Of a stretch of 6,833 nucleotides of DNA, positions 1 to 4,970 are shown in pieces (positions within the stretch are counted from its first letter, which is position 1; each line of letters starts with the position of its first letter). This DNA is from an uncultured Collinsella sp. (GTDB taxonomy: Bacteria > Actinomycetota > Coriobacteriia > Coriobacteriales > Coriobacteriaceae), in contig URVF01000082.1 in NCBI GenBank assembly GCA_900551185.1, positions 1 through 6,833 of the forward strand. The letters run 5' to 3'. The notes under the pieces are model-generated. The model did not search any database. It saw only the letters and a list, made by a program, of their open reading frames with translations, and had not been told where the DNA came from. Made by a program: the position numbers and the translations under genes.

Positions 1-48
1 TCTACACGCGTAAGATCGTCGGCAGCGTCAGATGTGTATAAGAGACAG
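1..48 (+). other. Sequencing adapter (Nextera i5 side), not genomic
   Basis: The first 48 bases match the Illumina Nextera read-1 side in order: the end of the P5 primer (1-7), an 8-base index GCGTAAGA (8-15), TCGTCGGCAGCGTC (16-29) and the 19-base Tn5 mosaic end AGATGTGTATAAGAGACAG (30-48). This is library construction sequence left untrimmed. Genomic DNA starts at 49, so the truncation of the first gene is an artefact of fragmentation. Confidence 0.97.
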
Positions 49-140
49 GTGCAGGGCAGGTCGAGAACGACCTTGCTGATCCAGGGGCCAAAGTCACCCA
101 AGGTGGTGACGGTTGCGTAGGTGCACGATTTGAGTTCCAT
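49..140 (-). CDS. N-terminal fragment of a divergent gene, function uncertain
   Basis: Read on the minus strand, an ATG at 140-138 opens a frame without stops to the adapter junction at 49, giving 30 complete codons that begin MELKSCTYATVTTLGDFGP and continue with WISKVVLDLPC. A strong Shine-Dalgarno (AAGGGAGG, complement of 147-154) lies 6 nt upstream, which supports the start strongly. The N-terminus shows no signal peptide. The pattern (short beta-strand-like stretches, 'GPWISKVVLDLP') is faintly reminiscent of N-terminal Ig-like domains of some esterase/peptidase-like alpha/beta hydrolases in Coriobacteria, but too little is present to name a product. It is divergently oriented to the PTS permease and shares its control region. 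The truncation is caused by the adapter, not by a biological event. Confidence 0.75.
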
Positions 141-146
141 GAGCTG

Positions 147-154
147 CCTCCCTT
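147..154 (-). promoter_or_regulatory. Ribosome binding site of the divergent gene
   Basis: The complement reads AAGGGAGG, 6 nt before the ATG at 140-138. It is a near-perfect Shine-Dalgarno and fixes the start of a gene too short in this window to be found by length. Confidence 0.8.
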
Positions 155-179
155 GTGCCTCGAGAGCTAAACGTGTGCG

Positions 180-209
180 GCAATACAAACTAAACATGTT
201 TAGTGTAAA
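180..209 (-). promoter_or_regulatory. Candidate promoter of the divergent gene, overlapped by a palindrome
   Basis: On the minus strand a TTTACA (-35-like, complement of 204-209) is followed after 18 nt by TATTGC (weak -10-like, complement of 180-185). This would start transcription about 30 nt before the ATG of the divergent gene. The spacer is almost exactly filled by the 16-bp palindrome at 189-204, a classical position for a repressor operator. The -35 is good and the -10 is poor, so this is tentative. Confidence 0.35.
189..204. promoter_or_regulatory. Perfect 16-bp palindrome, candidate operator
   Basis: ACTAAACATGTTTAGT is identical to its reverse complement over all 16 bases. It lies between the candidate -35 and -10 of the divergent gene and shares the TAAAC/GTTTA half-sites with the other inverted pairs of this intergenic region. 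Size and symmetry fit a homodimeric repressor site, but the protein that binds it is not encoded in the visible part of the locus. Confidence 0.55.
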
Positions 210-270
210 ACAGAATTAGAGAATAAGCAGATGAACTCGGTAAACGGTCACATCAAACGCTCAATGAACT

Positions 271-288
271 ACTAAACATTCGTTTACT
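271..288. promoter_or_regulatory. Second TAAAC/GTTTA inverted pair, candidate operator
   Basis: ACTAAACATTCGTTTACT holds TAAAC (273-277) and GTTTA (282-286) around a 4-nt spacer. The left half repeats the first nine bases of the 189-204 palindrome. It lies upstream of the AT-rich stretch that could be the permease promoter. Confidence 0.45.
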
Positions 289-305
289 ACTATCTAGCAG
301 GGCTT

Positions 306-323
306 TTGTTGATGAGTCAACAA
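306..323. repeat. Inverted repeat TTGTTGA-4-TCAACAA
   Basis: TTGTTGA (306-312) and TCAACAA (317-323) are perfect complements around TGAG. It lies about 20 nt upstream of a TATATAAAAT stretch (342-351), so it could be an activator or repressor site for the permease promoter. It is unrelated in sequence to the TAAAC sites. The arms resemble a CRP/FNR-type core, but the spacing does not fit the FNR consensus. Confidence 0.4.
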
Positions 324-341
324 GGCATTAAGGTGCCAGAT

Positions 342-351
342 TATATAAAAT
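342..351 (+). promoter_or_regulatory. Weak candidate -10 region for the PTS permease
   Basis: TATATAAAAT is the best -10-like stretch upstream of the permease. The only -35-like hexamer at a tolerable distance is TCAACA (317-322), inside the preceding inverted repeat, with a spacer longer than ideal. If used, the transcript would carry a leader of about 270 nt. This is a low-confidence suggestion. Confidence 0.2.
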
Positions 352-496
352 CCCACGTAGACGACCATTTATAAATAAACGGCACTATATGTAATACCTC
401 GGCATTCAATTACGTTCACCCCCAATTTCCTACCGTTCACCGGACTGTCGACGGCATAATTGCCACAAATTCGGCGCTCCGTGTAAACTAAAGCCC

Positions 497-524
497 GTAA
501 ACGTTCAGTAAACACCTTGTTTAC
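497..524. promoter_or_regulatory. Tandem operator-like sites near the permease gene
   Basis: Two overlapping elements: GTAAACGTTCAG (497-508), two mismatches from the symmetric GTAAACGTTTAC with a central CG as in many LacI-family operators, and GTAAAC-ACCTT-GTTTAC (508-524) with perfect 6-bp arms. They end about 105 nt before the permease start. The LacI-family assignment is an inference from site shape only. Confidence 0.45.
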
Positions 525-617
525 GACAGCGTATCCAAGGGTTCGGTAACCGTAAGGGGTTATAGTCACCGGGCCAAAGGCGTGCCTGCGCCCAAGCGAT
601 TAGGCACACGATGATAT

Positions 618-626
618 GGGGAGGGG
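618..626 (+). promoter_or_regulatory. Ribosome binding site deciding the permease start
   Basis: GGGGAGGGG lies 4 nt before the ATG at 631; its GGAGG core (620-624) is 6 nt before it. An in-frame ATG at 616 lies upstream of and overlapping this Shine-Dalgarno and would add only MGRGP, so 631 is the likely start. Confidence 0.75.
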
Positions 627-630
627 TCCC

Positions 631-2058
631 ATGGCAGTAGATAACAAACAGATTGCCACCGATGTCCTCGAGCTCGTGGGCGGTGCGGAGAATGTTGCCG
701 TCGCCACCAACTGCATGACGCGCCTGCGTCTGACGCTCAAGGATAACAGCAAGGCCGACGTGGAGAAGATCAAGAAGGTCAAGGGTGTACTGGGTTGCCA
801 GTTCGCCGGCAGCCAGCTCCAGGTCATCATCGGCCAGAACGTGCCCAAGGTGCTCGCCGAGTTCGTTGCCATGTCCGGCGTCAAGCAGGGTGCCGCGGTC
901 GACGAGAACCTCGACGCTCCTAAGGAGAAGTTCGAGCTCAAGAACCTGCCCAATATCATCCTCGACTATCTGTCGGGCTCCATGACCCAGCTGATTCCGT
1001 TGCTCATGGCCGGCGGTTTGTTCCGCACCATCGCTGCGGTCCTCGGTCCCACCATGCTCGGCGTTCTCTCCGATACCGATCCGACCTACACGTTCCTCTA
1101 CACCACCCTGTACGAGGCCACGTTTACCTTTATCCCCATCTACCTGGGCTATGCCGCTGCTAAGAAGCTCGGCGCCTCTCCGGTTCTGGGCATGCTCCTC
1201 GGCGGCGCTCTCATGGCCCCGTCCGTCGTGAGTGTCGCGACTCAGGAGGGTGGCGGAATCATCTCCGTCTACGGCATCCAGATCGCCGCTGCCAACTACC
1301 AGCAGTCCGTCCTGCCGATCATCCTCTCGGTGCCCGTCCTGTACTTTGTCGAGAAGTTCTTTAAGAAGGTCATGCCTGACGTGCTGTCCACGGTCTTCAC
1401 GCCGTTCTGCACCATGATTGTCACGATCCCCATCGCCTTCATCGTTCTTGCCCCGATCGGCAACGAGCTCGGCAACCTCATCGCCAACGCCCTCTTTGGC
1501 CTTGCTGACCTTGGCGGTATCGGTATCCTGATCGTCATGGCCATCCTCGGCGCCTTCTGGCAGCTCTTCGTGGTCTGCGGCATGCACATGCCCGTCATCC
1601 TGCTCGCTCAGGTCCAGATCATCGCCGCCGGCTACGATCCCTTCGTCTTCGTTTCTACCAACTGCGCTATGGCCGCTGTCTGGGGCTGCGCCTTCGGTGC
1701 CTTCCTCAAGATGAAGAACCCCGACGAGAAGGGTCTTGCCCTGGGTTACGTCATCTCCGCCATCGCCGGCGGCGTCACCGAGCCTGCGCTCTTCGGTATC
1801 CTCATGCGCTTCCGTCGCACCATGCTCGGTATGTTTATCGGCGGTGCCATCGGCGCTGTGTTCTCCGGCCTCATGGGTGTTACCTACTACCTGGCCGGCG
1901 GTGCCTCCAACTTCCTGGTCTTCACCAACTACCTGCAGGGTGGCCAGATGAACACCGTCTGGGCTATCGTCGGTATGGCGATCTCCTTTGTCATCGCCGC
2001 TGCCGTCGTCTTTGCCACTGGCTTCTCCAAAGAGGAGTTCGCCGAGATGGAGGCCTAA
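631..2058 (+). CDS. PTS sugar transporter, EIIBC permease (glucose/sucrose/beta-glucoside superfamily)
   Basis: A 475-aa membrane permease of the phosphoenolpyruvate:sugar phosphotransferase system, which imports a sugar and phosphorylates it on entry. Residues 1 to about 82 form an EIIB domain: the motif ATNCMTRLRLTL carries the phospho-accepting Cys28. Residues about 105-460 form the EIIC membrane domain, with some ten hydrophobic segments, the loop CGMHMP (His319) and GGVTEPALFG (Glu384), the hallmark of the glucose-superfamily EIIC sugar site. No EIIA domain is fused and none is encoded nearby, so a EIIA encoded elsewhere must donate phosphate. Length and architecture match sucrose, trehalose, MurNAc and single-unit beta-glucoside permeases; the substrate cannot be decided. 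The start at 631 is chosen over 616 because of the Shine-Dalgarno. The gene is preceded by a long operator-rich region and followed by a strong terminator, so it can form its own transcript. Confidence 0.93.
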   Translation: MAVDNKQIATDVLELVGGAENVAVATNCMTRLRLTLKDNSKADVEKIKKVKGVLGCQFAGSQLQVIIGQNVPKVLAEFVAMSGVKQGAAVDENLDAPKEKFELKNLPNIILDYLSGSMTQLIPLLMAGGLFRTIAAVLGPTMLGVLSDTDPTYTFLYTTLYEATFTFIPIYLGYAAAKKLGASPVLGMLLGGALMAPSVVSVATQEGGGIISVYGIQIAAANYQQSVLPIILSVPVLYFVEKFFKKVMPDVLSTVFTPFCTMIVTIPIAFIVLAPIGNELGNLIANALFGLADLGGIGILIVMAILGAFWQLFVVCGMHMPVILLAQVQIIAAGYDPFVFVSTNCAMAAVWGCAFGAFLKMKNPDEKGLALGYVISAIAGGVTEPALFGILMRFRRTMLGMFIGGAIGAVFSGLMGVTYYLAGGASNFLVFTNYLQGGQMNTVWAIVGMAISFVIAAAVVFATGFSKEEFAEMEA

Positions 2059-2100
2059 GGCCAAGCCATTCGGTCACATGCGACCTTACCTACACGACAG

Positions 2101-2133
2101 GGCCCCGTCAGGCGCAAGCCAGACGGGGCCTTT
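2101..2133 (+). terminator. Intrinsic terminator after the PTS permease
   Basis: GGCCCCGTC (2101-2109) pairs perfectly with GACGGGGCC (2122-2130). Inside, GGC-GCAA-GCC (2111-2120) forms a second short stem capped by a GNRA tetraloop, with facing A residues between the two stems. TTT follows directly. The T tract is short, but the stem is very GC-rich. It lies about 40 nt after the permease stop and should end most transcripts before the hydrolase gene. Confidence 0.85.
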
Positions 2134-2254
2134 CCTGCAAGGTAGACTGATTGGGACGGGAGATGCCCGCCCGCAAGGGCTTGCTAAACGACGGAGGCTT
2201 TTGTGCCAAGGTTACCGCGAAAGAATCTGCCGGTTCGCAACTCCTTTATCAAAC

Positions 2255-2261
2255 GAAAGGA
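2255..2261 (+). promoter_or_regulatory. Ribosome binding site favouring the 2269 start of the hydrolase
   Basis: GAAAGGA ends 7 nt before the ATG at 2269. A competing site GGAGG (2193-2197) stands 5 nt before an in-frame GTG at 2203 and would add 22 basic residues (MPRLPRKNLP...). The protein family normally begins close to the LTVNGR...GKPFFW strand, which favours 2269. The interval 2134-2254 holds a small GCCC-GCAA-GGGC hairpin (2169-2180) and GCTAAACG (2183-2190), also present at 165-172 in the operator region. Confidence 0.5.
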
Positions 2262-2268
2262 CATGCAG

Positions 2269-3582
2269 ATGAGTTTGGGAAAGCTGACCGTTAACGGCCG
2301 CCAGGACGGCTTTTTGTGCGAGGGCAAGCCGTTCTTTTGGTTTGCCGATACGTGCTGGAGTGCATTTACGAGCATCGCCGAGGACGACTGGGACTACTAT
2401 CTGACCCGTCGTGCCGAGCAGGGCATGAACGTGCTGCAGATCAATACACTGCCGCAGTGGGATCGCTGCTGCCCCGACTTGGGCGTTTGGCCCTATGCCA
2501 GCGAGGATGGCGTGCACTTTGATTGGTCCCGCCCCAACCAGGCGTACTGGGATCGCGCTGCTGCCATGTGCCGCGCTGCCGTCGAGCACGGCATTCGTCC
2601 GGCGCTCGTGCTTATGTGGTGCAACTACGTGCCCGGTACCTGGGGCGCCAAGATTGCCGAGCATTGCGGTGCTGAGACTATGCCGCGCGAGGAGGTCCGC
2701 GCCCACGTTGCCCGCGTCGTCGAGAACCTGGGCGAGTTCGACCCCGTCTACGTGGTGACGGGCGATACCGACTTTACCAGCGACGAGGCGATCGCCTATT
2801 ACGAGGATGCCCTCGACGAAGTTGTCAAACGCGCGCCCGAGGCGTTGCGCGCCATGCATATCAACCGCGGCAACCGCACCATTCCGTCACAGTACCTGGA
2901 CCGTCTGGACTTTTATATGTTCCAGCCCGGTCACAACTACGAGGGTCAGCCCGAGGCCTGGCGCCTGCCGCAGGACTTTATCGCCAACTATCCCAAAAAG
3001 CCGATGGTCAACTCCGAGCCCTGTTACGAGCAGATGGGTGCGTCGCGCAACGTGTACTGGCGCTTCACCGCGCAGGACTGCCGCGCGAGTGTGTGGTCGT
3101 CGATCCTTGCCGGTGCGAGCGCCGGCGTGACCTATGGCGCGCACGGCGTTTGGAACTGGCAGACCAGCAAGAGCCAAGGCTCGGTGCTGGGCGAGGGCTT
3201 CGACATGCCGTTCCGCTGGCAGGAGTGCCTGCAATTTGCGGGCGTTTGGGACTTTGGCGCGATCGAGCATGTGCTTGCCGGTCTGGGCGCTACGGCTGGC
3301 GACGACGCTTTTGCCGTGGTTCCGGCGCAGGAGCTGCTCGATGATGCGCGCGAGGCCATTCGCGTGGCGCGCATTGGCGATCGTGTCGTCACGTACCTGC
3401 CGCGCACCACGGCGCTCAAGTTTAAGCTCGACGGTGCGCGTGACTGGACGGCGACGGTCCTCGACATGGAGGACAAGCGCATCGCCAAGCTGCCCGTTCG
3501 CGACAACGGTGACGGCACCGTACGCGTGGCTCAGCATCCCTTTGAGCACGACGCCCTGGTGATTCTGGCCCCCAGGCGCTAA
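2269..3582 (+). CDS. DUF4038 apiosidase-like glycoside hydrolase (GH140-related), cytoplasmic
   Basis: A 437-aa protein of the DUF4038 family, whose characterised relatives (GH140) cleave apiose-containing side chains of rhamnogalacturonan II. The family signature starts almost at the N-terminus: GKPFFWFADTCWSAF (residues 19-33), then a TIM barrel to about residue 340 with YLTRRAEQGMNVLQ, PALVLMWCNYVPGTW, VVTGDTDF (Asp166, likely general acid/base) and MVNSEPCYE (Glu250, likely nucleophile), and GVTYGAHGVWNWQ. Residues about 350-437 look like a small beta-sandwich, as in the C-terminal domain often fused to this family. The catalytic assignments come from alignment in memory to GH140. There is no signal peptide, so it acts inside the cell on an imported, perhaps phosphorylated, oligosaccharide or glycoside. 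Length is typical of the short, domain-complete form. A GTG start at 2203 (459 aa) is possible. It lies downstream of the permease terminator; no clear promoter is visible in the gap. Confidence 0.85.
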   Translation: MSLGKLTVNGRQDGFLCEGKPFFWFADTCWSAFTSIAEDDWDYYLTRRAEQGMNVLQINTLPQWDRCCPDLGVWPYASEDGVHFDWSRPNQAYWDRAAAMCRAAVEHGIRPALVLMWCNYVPGTWGAKIAEHCGAETMPREEVRAHVARVVENLGEFDPVYVVTGDTDFTSDEAIAYYEDALDEVVKRAPEALRAMHINRGNRTIPSQYLDRLDFYMFQPGHNYEGQPEAWRLPQDFIANYPKKPMVNSEPCYEQMGASRNVYWRFTAQDCRASVWSSILAGASAGVTYGAHGVWNWQTSKSQGSVLGEGFDMPFRWQECLQFAGVWDFGAIEHVLAGLGATAGDDAFAVVPAQELLDDAREAIRVARIGDRVVTYLPRTTALKFKLDGARDWTATVLDMEDKRIAKLPVRDNGDGTVRVAQHPFEHDALVILAPRR

Positions 3583-3625
3583 CGGCTCTTCTCCAACATT
3601 CACAACCCAGTCCCTTTCATGAGGT

Positions 3626-3685
3626 TGCGACGGAATGGATCCTGCATGACAGCCTTTAGCTGCCAGGGGGAGCCATTCCGCCGCA
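3626..3685. repeat. Imperfect long hairpin repeat, copy 1 (TTGCG..GGAAT family)
   Basis: GCGACGGAATGG (3627-3638) pairs with CCATTCCGCCGC (3673-3684) at 11 of 12 positions, plus T3626:A3685. An inner pair CCTG (3641-3644)/CAGG (3664-3667) extends it. The left arm TTGCGACGGAATGG resembles the left arm of the inverted repeat at 6714-6780 (TTGCGGTGGAATAG), and the right arms also agree (10 of 13). I read both as members of one dispersed repeat family, this copy being the more degenerate. It follows the hydrolase stop by about 45 nt and abuts the 30-bp repeat at 3685 directly. Confidence 0.55.
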
Positions 3686-3714
3686 CTCATTGGGGACGTA
3701 CTTAAATGAGCGGT
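3685..3714. repeat. 30-bp palindromic dispersed repeat, copy 1
   Basis: Identical at 29 of 30 positions to 4941-4970; the single difference is C3711 versus T4967. The unit starts ACTCATT, continues GGGGACGTACTTA and ends AATGAG(C/T)GGT, so ACTCATT and AATGAG(T) form inverted arms. In this copy the outermost pair is lost (A3685 faces C3711). It sits exactly at the 5' edge of a broken glycoside hydrolase reading frame. I recognise the core GGGGACGTAC-type sequence as a recurring intergenic element in Collinsella-like genomes, from memory only. Confidence 0.8.
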
Positions 3715-3983
3715 TTCGTGAGTTTGAGGGCGAGGCGGGCGCTCGATACAAGGTGAGTGTCGTGGACACATGGGATATGACGGAGGAGGAGCTTCCCGGA
3801 ACCTTTGAGGGCAAGTTCCGCATCGACCTCCCTAGTGACCAGTATATGTTGCTTCGTCTGACCAAAGCAGAGGCGTACAACAGAGAGATAATCGGCTCCG
3901 GGCGCGATTTGCCGCATGACCATCATAAGGGGGCAGCCCCTGTGGTGGTCGCGGCGATGCACGTCCGGGACCATGGCGCGTGA
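3711..3983 (+). pseudogene. Remnant of a glycoside hydrolase C-terminal domain (DUF5605-like)
   Basis: From 3711 the plus strand encodes RFREFEGEAGARYKVSVVD, then TWDMTEEELPGTFEGKF and RIDLPSDQYMLLRLTKA (to 3869). This is the characteristic end of DUF5060/DUF4038/DUF5605 hydrolases (pattern Y-V-DTW-MT---LPG-YEG-F-I-LP---YM-LR). The rest of such a protein (typically over 400 residues) is absent. Upstream the frame meets the repeat at 3685-3714 and then an in-frame TAG at 3657-3659, and no Shine-Dalgarno precedes it. Downstream the frame runs on to a stop ending at 3983 through sequence that forms a hairpin (3909-3957) and does not look like this family. It is therefore a decayed piece of a second hydrolase once next to the DUF4038 gene. 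A short expressed ORF from the TTG at 3690 is formally possible but unlikely. Confidence 0.65.
3909..3957. repeat. Long hairpin upstream of the ROK kinase
   Basis: GCCGC (3911-3915) pairs with GCGGC (3951-3955), GACCATCA (3918-3925) with TGGTGGTC (3943-3950, one G-T wobble), then TA with TG, and GGGG (3929-3932) with CCCC (3937-3940), closing a GCAG loop. Only an AT bulge and a single A bulge interrupt it, and T3909:A3957 extends the base. No T tract follows, so it is not a standard terminator. It could be a REP-like element or an mRNA structure 36 nt before the kinase start. Confidence 0.6.
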
Positions 3984-3992
3984 GGGGCGAAT

Positions 3993-4904
3993 ATGCAGGA
4001 GTTCTTTGGAATCGATGTGGGCGGCACGGCCGTTAAATGGGCTGTGCTGGGCGAGGATTTTTCCATCCGCGAGCGCGGGAGCCTGCCGACGGGCTTTACC
4101 ACGGCTGAGGAGACGGTTTCGGCGCTGATCGGGCTTGTCAAGCCGTACCGTGAGCGCGTGAGCGCCGTAGGCGTGAGCGCACCCGGCGGTATCTACGAGG
4201 GAGACGTCACGGGAACGATCCATCGCGGCGGTGCGCTCACGTTTATGGACGGCTGCCCACTGGGAAAACTCATGCGCGAGGCGCTGGGGGTGCCGGTTGC
4301 CGTCAATAACGACGGTAAGTGCTGTGCGCTCGGTGAGTATGCGGCTGGCGCTCTGCGCGGGACGCGTTTTGGCGTGGTGCTCGCTATCGGCACGGGCATC
4401 GGCGGCGGTATCGTCATCGACGGCAAGGTCCTGCGCGGCGCGCACTGCTTTGCAGGCGAGTTCAGCTTCTTGCGCAACGATGTCACGACTGCCGCGAGCA
4501 TGGAAAACTCCTTTGCGGGTTCGGGCGGTTGGCGTGCGCTCCGTGATGCCGTCGTTGCCGAGAAGGGCCTGCCTGCGGATTCTCCGGTGGACGGCCGCCG
4601 CGTCTTTGAGTGGATCGCGGATGGCGACATGGCGGCGCAGCGCGCGCTCGACCGCTACGCTCGCTCATTTGACGGACAGGTCATCAACCTGCAGGCCGTG
4701 CTCGACCCCGAGGTCTTTGTGATCGCAGGCGGCATCTCGTGCCATCCCGAGCTCGTCGATGCCCTGCGTGCGCAGATGCCGCTGGCCCTCGCGGGTTACG
4801 AAGGGACCCTTGCCGGCATTCCTGTGCCGCAGATAAAGGTGGCCGAGCTCGGCAACGACGCCAACCTTTACGGTGCTGTCCAGGAGGCCATGCGCCTGGT
4901 GTAG
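3993..4904 (+). CDS. ROK family sugar kinase (beta-glucoside kinase-like, no zinc motif)
   Basis: A 303-aa cytoplasmic kinase of the ROK family, which phosphorylates a sugar using ATP. Residues 6-12 GIDVGGT form the first phosphate-binding loop, VNNDGK contains the catalytic base Asp107, and AIGTGIGGGI (131-140) is the second glycine-rich ATP loop. AGEF (154-157) corresponds to the sugar-contacting Gly-Glu. The usual ROK zinc site (HxxxGExGH followed by CxCGxxGC) is absent; instead SFLRND...SMENSFAGSGGWRALR follows. This resembles BglK beta-glucoside kinases (Klebsiella, Listeria), which also have a Met-Glu/Asn segment here. Length is normal. There is no N-terminal HTH, so it is a kinase and not a ROK repressor. 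The start is supported by GAGGGG (3982-3987), 5 nt upstream. It sits downstream of the hydrolase and a decayed hydrolase remnant, consistent with glycoside catabolism. Beta-glucoside kinase activity is an inference; glucokinase is the main alternative. Confidence 0.88.
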   Translation: MQEFFGIDVGGTAVKWAVLGEDFSIRERGSLPTGFTTAEETVSALIGLVKPYRERVSAVGVSAPGGIYEGDVTGTIHRGGALTFMDGCPLGKLMREALGVPVAVNNDGKCCALGEYAAGALRGTRFGVVLAIGTGIGGGIVIDGKVLRGAHCFAGEFSFLRNDVTTAASMENSFAGSGGWRALRDAVVAEKGLPADSPVDGRRVFEWIADGDMAAQRALDRYARSFDGQVINLQAVLDPEVFVIAGGISCHPELVDALRAQMPLALAGYEGTLAGIPVPQIKVAELGNDANLYGAVQEAMRLV

Positions 4905-4940
4905 CGCGAGCCAAACGAGGATGTCGAAAAAGATAAAGGT

Positions 4941-4970
4941 ACTCATTGGGGACGTACTTAAATGAGTGGT
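4941..4970. repeat. 30-bp palindromic dispersed repeat, copy 2
   Basis: This copy has perfect 7-bp inverted arms, ACTCATT (4941-4947) and AATGAGT (4961-4967), around GGGGACGTACTTA, followed by GGT. It lies 36 nt after the ROK kinase stop, in the same orientation as copy 1. With copy 1 it brackets the hydrolase remnant and the kinase as direct repeats about 1.26 kb apart. Confidence 0.8.

Larger units (their letters stand above)
141..617. other. Divergent intergenic control region (477 bp, no gene)
   Basis: This stretch separates the divergent minus-strand gene from the PTS permease. It is markedly more AT-rich than the flanking genes, and I see no convincing coding frame. It carries many TAAAC/GTTTA half-sites: CTAAACG at 166-172, a palindrome at 189-204, GTAAACGGTCAC at 240-251, an inverted pair at 273-286, TAAACGG at 376-382, the reversed forms CGTTCAC (413-419) and CCGTTCAC (433-440), GTAAAC at 483-488, GTAAACGTTCAG at 497-508 and an inverted pair at 508-524. 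The spacing is irregular. The density suggests multiple binding sites for a local sugar-responsive repressor. I looked for a BglG/LicT-type antiterminator (RAT) sequence and did not recognise one. Confidence 0.6.

Noticed and set aside
30..48. Tn5/IS50 mosaic end, as if a transposon insertion
   Set aside because: The 19-bp end is joined to Illumina index and primer sequence on both sides of the window, so it comes from library tagmentation and not from a resident transposon.
306..323. FNR/CRP-type site
   Set aside because: The TTGA-4-TCAA core has shorter arms than TTGAT-4-ATCAA, and no such regulator is present in the window; it is kept only as an inverted repeat.
350..617. BglG/LicT ribonucleic antiterminator or riboswitch in the permease leader
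   Set aside because: No RAT-like conserved sequence, paired terminator with a T tract or known riboswitch core could be recognised.
616..630. ATG at 616 as the start of the permease
   Set aside because: It precedes and overlaps the GGGGAGGGG ribosome binding site that is properly placed for the ATG at 631.
505..2064. A 519-codon open frame on the minus strand opposite the PTS permease
   Set aside because: It is a shadow of the high-GC permease gene: its translation is a low-complexity mix of Asp, Glu, His, Gly and Arg, with no family features, while the plus-strand frame has clear EIIB and EIIC motifs.
2887..3771. A 294-codon minus-strand frame across the hydrolase and the following intergenic region
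   Set aside because: It is a GC-driven antisense frame overlapping a well-supported gene and two repeats, with no recognisable protein features.
3690..3983. A 97-codon small protein gene
   Set aside because: It starts inside a dispersed repeat with a TTG, has no ribosome binding site, and its middle is the tail of a hydrolase domain, so it is better described as a gene remnant.
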